Part shown: positions 41,622 through 43,963 of the stretch, piece after piece | How the letters are laid out: each line of letters begins with the position of its first letter | Position numbering within the stretch: the first letter of the stretch is position 1 | DNA from: CAZART01 sp964487555 | GTDB taxonomy: Bacteria; Bacteroidota; Rhodothermia; Rhodothermales; VXPQ01 | DNA length: 43,963 nt | Assembly (NCBI GenBank): GCA_964487555.1 | Contig: CAZART010000034.1 | Coordinates: forward strand, 1-43,963 | Reading direction: 5' to 3' | The notes under the pieces: generated by a model | Told to the model about the DNA's origin: nothing | Database searches by the model: none | Seen by the model: the letters and a program-made list of their open reading frames with translations, nothing else | Program-made: the position numbers and the translations under genes

Positions 41622-43963
41622 ATGGCGGCCCGTACGCCGGTGCGCTTCTCAAATCTCAGCGTGGCGCTGTTCGTCTACGTGGTTCTTACCGCGGGGGAAT
41701 CGTTTGGTCGACCCCAGCAAATGCCGCCCACTCGGAACCAAGAGACAGTTGCCGCGGACGAACTTCCCGACATCGAATTCGAACACGTTAAGCTCGAAGA
41801 AACGGTTGAGGGATACTGGGCTCCGTTCTTAAGTAGCGCGCAGGACAGCGTCGGATTCATGTGGTTCGGTACGGACAAGCGTCTGTTCCGCTACGATGGG
41901 CGGAATTCGGTTGCCTTCGCAGCGAACCCACGAGATTCGACGTCGCTCTCCGGTAGTCACATCGAGGCCCTGTACGTTGATAGCCGGGGCGACCTCTGGG
42001 TCGGGACGAATTCCGGCCTGAACCGGTACGATCCGCTCACCGAAGGCTTTATGCACTACCGGCACGAGCGTGACAACGAGCGGAGCCTGAGCAGCGATTC
42101 GGTCACGGCCATTCTCGAGGACCGAACAGGGAGTCTCTGGGTCGGCACCAATACGGGCCTGAATCGGCTCGACCGCAAATCCGGCACATTCGATCGGTTT
42201 TTTCACGTTCCCAACGACCCGACCAGCCTGAGTGACAACCAGATCAGCGAGCTCTATGAAGACCGGAGCGGCACGCTGTGGATAGGCTGCGGCCGTCCAG
42301 GGCGCCGGGGAAAAGGCCCGGTGCGAGGCGGGCTCAATCGCTTTCATCGGAAGACGGAGACGTTTACGCGTTACATGCACGACGCCGATGACGCTTCGAC
42401 CCTGGTGGACAACAGAGTAACGGCCCTGTTTGAGGACTCCAGGGGTACATTCTGGATCGGCACCAGCGGGGACGGCCTGCACACGATGGATCGGGAGGCC
42501 GGCATCTTCACCCGACACCGATCGGCCTCAAGTCATGCGGATCATCTCTTCCCGGTCTATCCGAATGATCGCCTTCGCTACGATCACGTCACCTTTGTAC
42601 GTGAAGATCGCGCCGGTATCCTTTGGATTGGCGTTCTGTGGAGAGGCGATTATTTCGGGAGTAGCCTCCATCGCTATGACCCGAACAAGAGTCGTCACGT
42701 CCGTTTCGATCTCGCCGTTCGTTACGATCAGGATGGCGAGCCCGTTATGCCGGATAATGGGGGCTTCAACACGTTCAACGAGACGCGTGACGGCACGATC
42801 TGGATCGGAACGCTGCGAGGGCTCTTGCGCGCGCACGTCACGCGTAGAGTACAGTTCGAATACGTCGTGGATCTGGATACCGTCGGGACCAACGCAGACA
42901 TCATGTCGGTCGAGGAAACACGGGACGGAAGCCTATGGATCGGCACTTGGGGCAGTGGTATGTATCGTCTCGATCCATCAACAGGACAAATAGTCAAGTA
43001 CCGATACGATCCGTCCGATTCGACAAGCCTCGACTATGAATACGTAACGACGATACATGAAGACGCCGCCGGGACCGTCTGGGTCCCTGCAAGTGACGGC
43101 CTGAGTCGGTTCAACCCGGCGGCGGATGGTTTCGAGCTACTGCACGTCCTCAAGCGCTACGGAGGGGTCGGCGAGATTCATGAAACCGGCGACGGCTCAT
43201 TGTGGATGATGAAAGGGGGCGCTCTGAACCGGCTTGATCCCGCAACCGATTCCCTGACGATATTCCACATGCCGGAGGCCTTCGCCGACGACGGGGTGTT
43301 TGCTCTGGAGGGCGACGGTTCCAGTGGGTTCTGGCTTGGACTGCGAGTTGGCGGCTTGGTCCATTTCAGTCCCGGCGACGGCTCGTGGACGCACTTTCCT
43401 GGACGATGGTCGCCCCTGCAGGTTAGAGATCTGCTGCTCGACAGCCGGGGCACCCTGTGGCTCGCTACAGCAACCGACGGCCTTCAATACCTGGATCCGG
43501 AGCGTGGCATACGCCCGTTCCCTTCACCACGTAGCCCGTGTTCGTCAGACGAGACCGTGGGTAGCCTTTTCGAGGACCATACCGGCGCCATATGGGCTGC
43601 CGCGCCTTTCGAGTTGCTACGAGTGGAGCCCGAGGAGGGGACGTGCTACCGCTTTGGCAATAAGCACGGGCTGGACACCGGCATCCTGAACAACCTGATG
43701 AATGCCAAGCCCGCCTCGGGAGGCGCGTTTCTTATCGGTCACAGGACCAAAATCCTCAAAGTCTACCCGTCGCGTACCTTCGCGCCGCCGGCTACCCCAA
43801 CAGTGACGGAGATGTATCTCGCCGATGAGACCATCCAGCCGGGGCCCGGCTCCCCATTCGAGGCGCCGATCTGGGAGACGAATAGCATCGTTCTGCGTCA
43901 CGATCAAAATGCCTTCGCCTTCGATTTCACCGGGTTCGACTACGGTCATCCCGAGACCGTTCA
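41622..43963 (+). CDS. Two-component regulator propeller protein (cut by window edge)
   Basis: The frame from ATG 41622 stays open to the window end, at least 780 residues. It starts with a signal peptide (NLSVALFVYVVLTAGESFG). From about residue 77 come some 13 Reg_prop repeats with the motif G-x-L/I-W-I/V-G-T-x-x-G-L-x-R: GDLWVGTNSGLNRYD, GSLWVGTNTGLNRLD, GTFWIGTSGDGLHTMD, GTIWIGTLRGLLR, GSLWIGTWGSGMYRLD, GTLWLATATDGLQYLD and others, forming two seven-bladed propellers. At the end, RHDQNAFAFDFTGFDYGHPE is the opening of the Y_Y_Y domain that normally precedes a membrane helix and a histidine kinase or other output. Such sensors often respond to polysaccharide fragments. The output domain lies outside the window. 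Confidence 0.93.
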   Translation, partial: MAARTPVRFSNLSVALFVYVVLTAGESFGRPQQMPPTRNQETVAADELPDIEFEHVKLEETVEGYWAPFLSSAQDSVGFMWFGTDKRLFRYDGRNSVAFAANPRDSTSLSGSHIEALYVDSRGDLWVGTNSGLNRYDPLTEGFMHYRHERDNERSLSSDSVTAILEDRTGSLWVGTNTGLNRLDRKSGTFDRFFHVPNDPTSLSDNQISELYEDRSGTLWIGCGRPGRRGKGPVRGGLNRFHRKTETFTRYMHDADDASTLVDNRVTALFEDSRGTFWIGTSGDGLHTMDREAGIFTRHRSASSHADHLFPVYPNDRLRYDHVTFVREDRAGILWIGVLWRGDYFGSSLHRYDPNKSRHVRFDLAVRYDQDGEPVMPDNGGFNTFNETRDGTIWIGTLRGLLRAHVTRRVQFEYVVDLDTVGTNADIMSVEETRDGSLWIGTWGSGMYRLDPSTGQIVKYRYDPSDSTSLDYEYVTTIHEDAAGTVWVPASDGLSRFNPAADGFELLHVLKRYGGVGEIHETGDGSLWMMKGGALNRLDPATDSLTIFHMPEAFADDGVFALEGDGSSGFWLGLRVGGLVHFSPGDGSWTHFPGRWSPLQVRDLLLDSRGTLWLATATDGLQYLDPERGIRPFPSPRSPCSSDETVGSLFEDHTGAIWAAAPFELLRVEPEEGTCYRFGNKHGLDTGILNNLMNAKPASGGAFLIGHRTKILKVYPSRTFAPPATPTVTEMYLADETIQPGPGSPFEAPIWETNSIVLRHDQNAFAFDFTGFDYGHPETV

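Noticed and set aside
1..43963. tRNA, rRNA, CRISPR, transposase or phage genes
   Set aside because: I looked for cloverleaf ends, regular spaced repeats and integrase or transposase motifs and found none. The tandem arrays have no unique spacers, so they are not CRISPR.

Overview
The window looks like the chromosome of a GC-rich member of Bacteroidota in the wide sense, most likely the Rhodothermales/Balneolales side (inference). The evidence is a DUF3276 PUR-alpha protein, C-terminal type IX secretion (T9SS) sorting domains, a DUF4249 lipoprotein paired with a TonB receptor, a FecR with a DUF4974-like tail, bacillithiol synthesis (BshC), a TAnnTTTG-type promoter, and many starts without a clear Shine-Dalgarno. 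No tRNA, rRNA, CRISPR array, IS element or integrase was seen.

Layout. 1-9.1 kb is housekeeping: the leuS 5' part (-), a CoA-binding protein (+), a SIMPL protein (+), then on the minus strand a PUR-alpha protein, hisD, hisC, a bifunctional nuclease with UVR tail, bshC and an HD hydrolase. 9.3-17.1 kb (-) runs recX, a GH9 lipoprotein, an AI-2E permease with an inserted PDZ domain, a SpoIIE-type phosphatase and purine nucleoside phosphorylase; the phosphorylase is split by a false assembly gap. 17.2-22.7 kb (-) is a cell-surface signalling operon: ECF sigma, FecR, TonB receptor with signalling domain, DUF4249 lipoprotein. A PAS histidine kinase lies upstream. 25.2-31.7 kb holds a small unknown gene (+), a one-domain asparaginase and hutU-hutH-hutI-hutG (-), the four-step route from histidine to glutamate and formamide. 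yceH (-) and a GMC oxidoreductase with its Tat-signal small subunit (+) follow. 35.2-44 kb (+) is looser accessory DNA: a delta-60-repeat T9SS protein, an orphan lipoprotein, an Asp-box propeller T9SS protein, gene debris, and a large two-component propeller sensor that runs off the end.

The most unusual signal is repetitive rather than genic. Several intergenic gaps hold tandem arrays whose units differ from locus to locus, and at hutU, hisD, the GMC small subunit and possibly bshC the units resemble the 3' end of the upstream gene, as if gene ends had been serially copied. At hut the last copy supplies the ribosome binding site of hutH. Related in-frame minisatellites lie inside the nucleoside phosphorylase. 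Upstream of hutU is a heptad-phased inverted repeat (six 7-mers, 6-nt loop, six complementary 7-mers), and one palindromic element of about 37 bp occurs upstream of both T9SS cargo genes.
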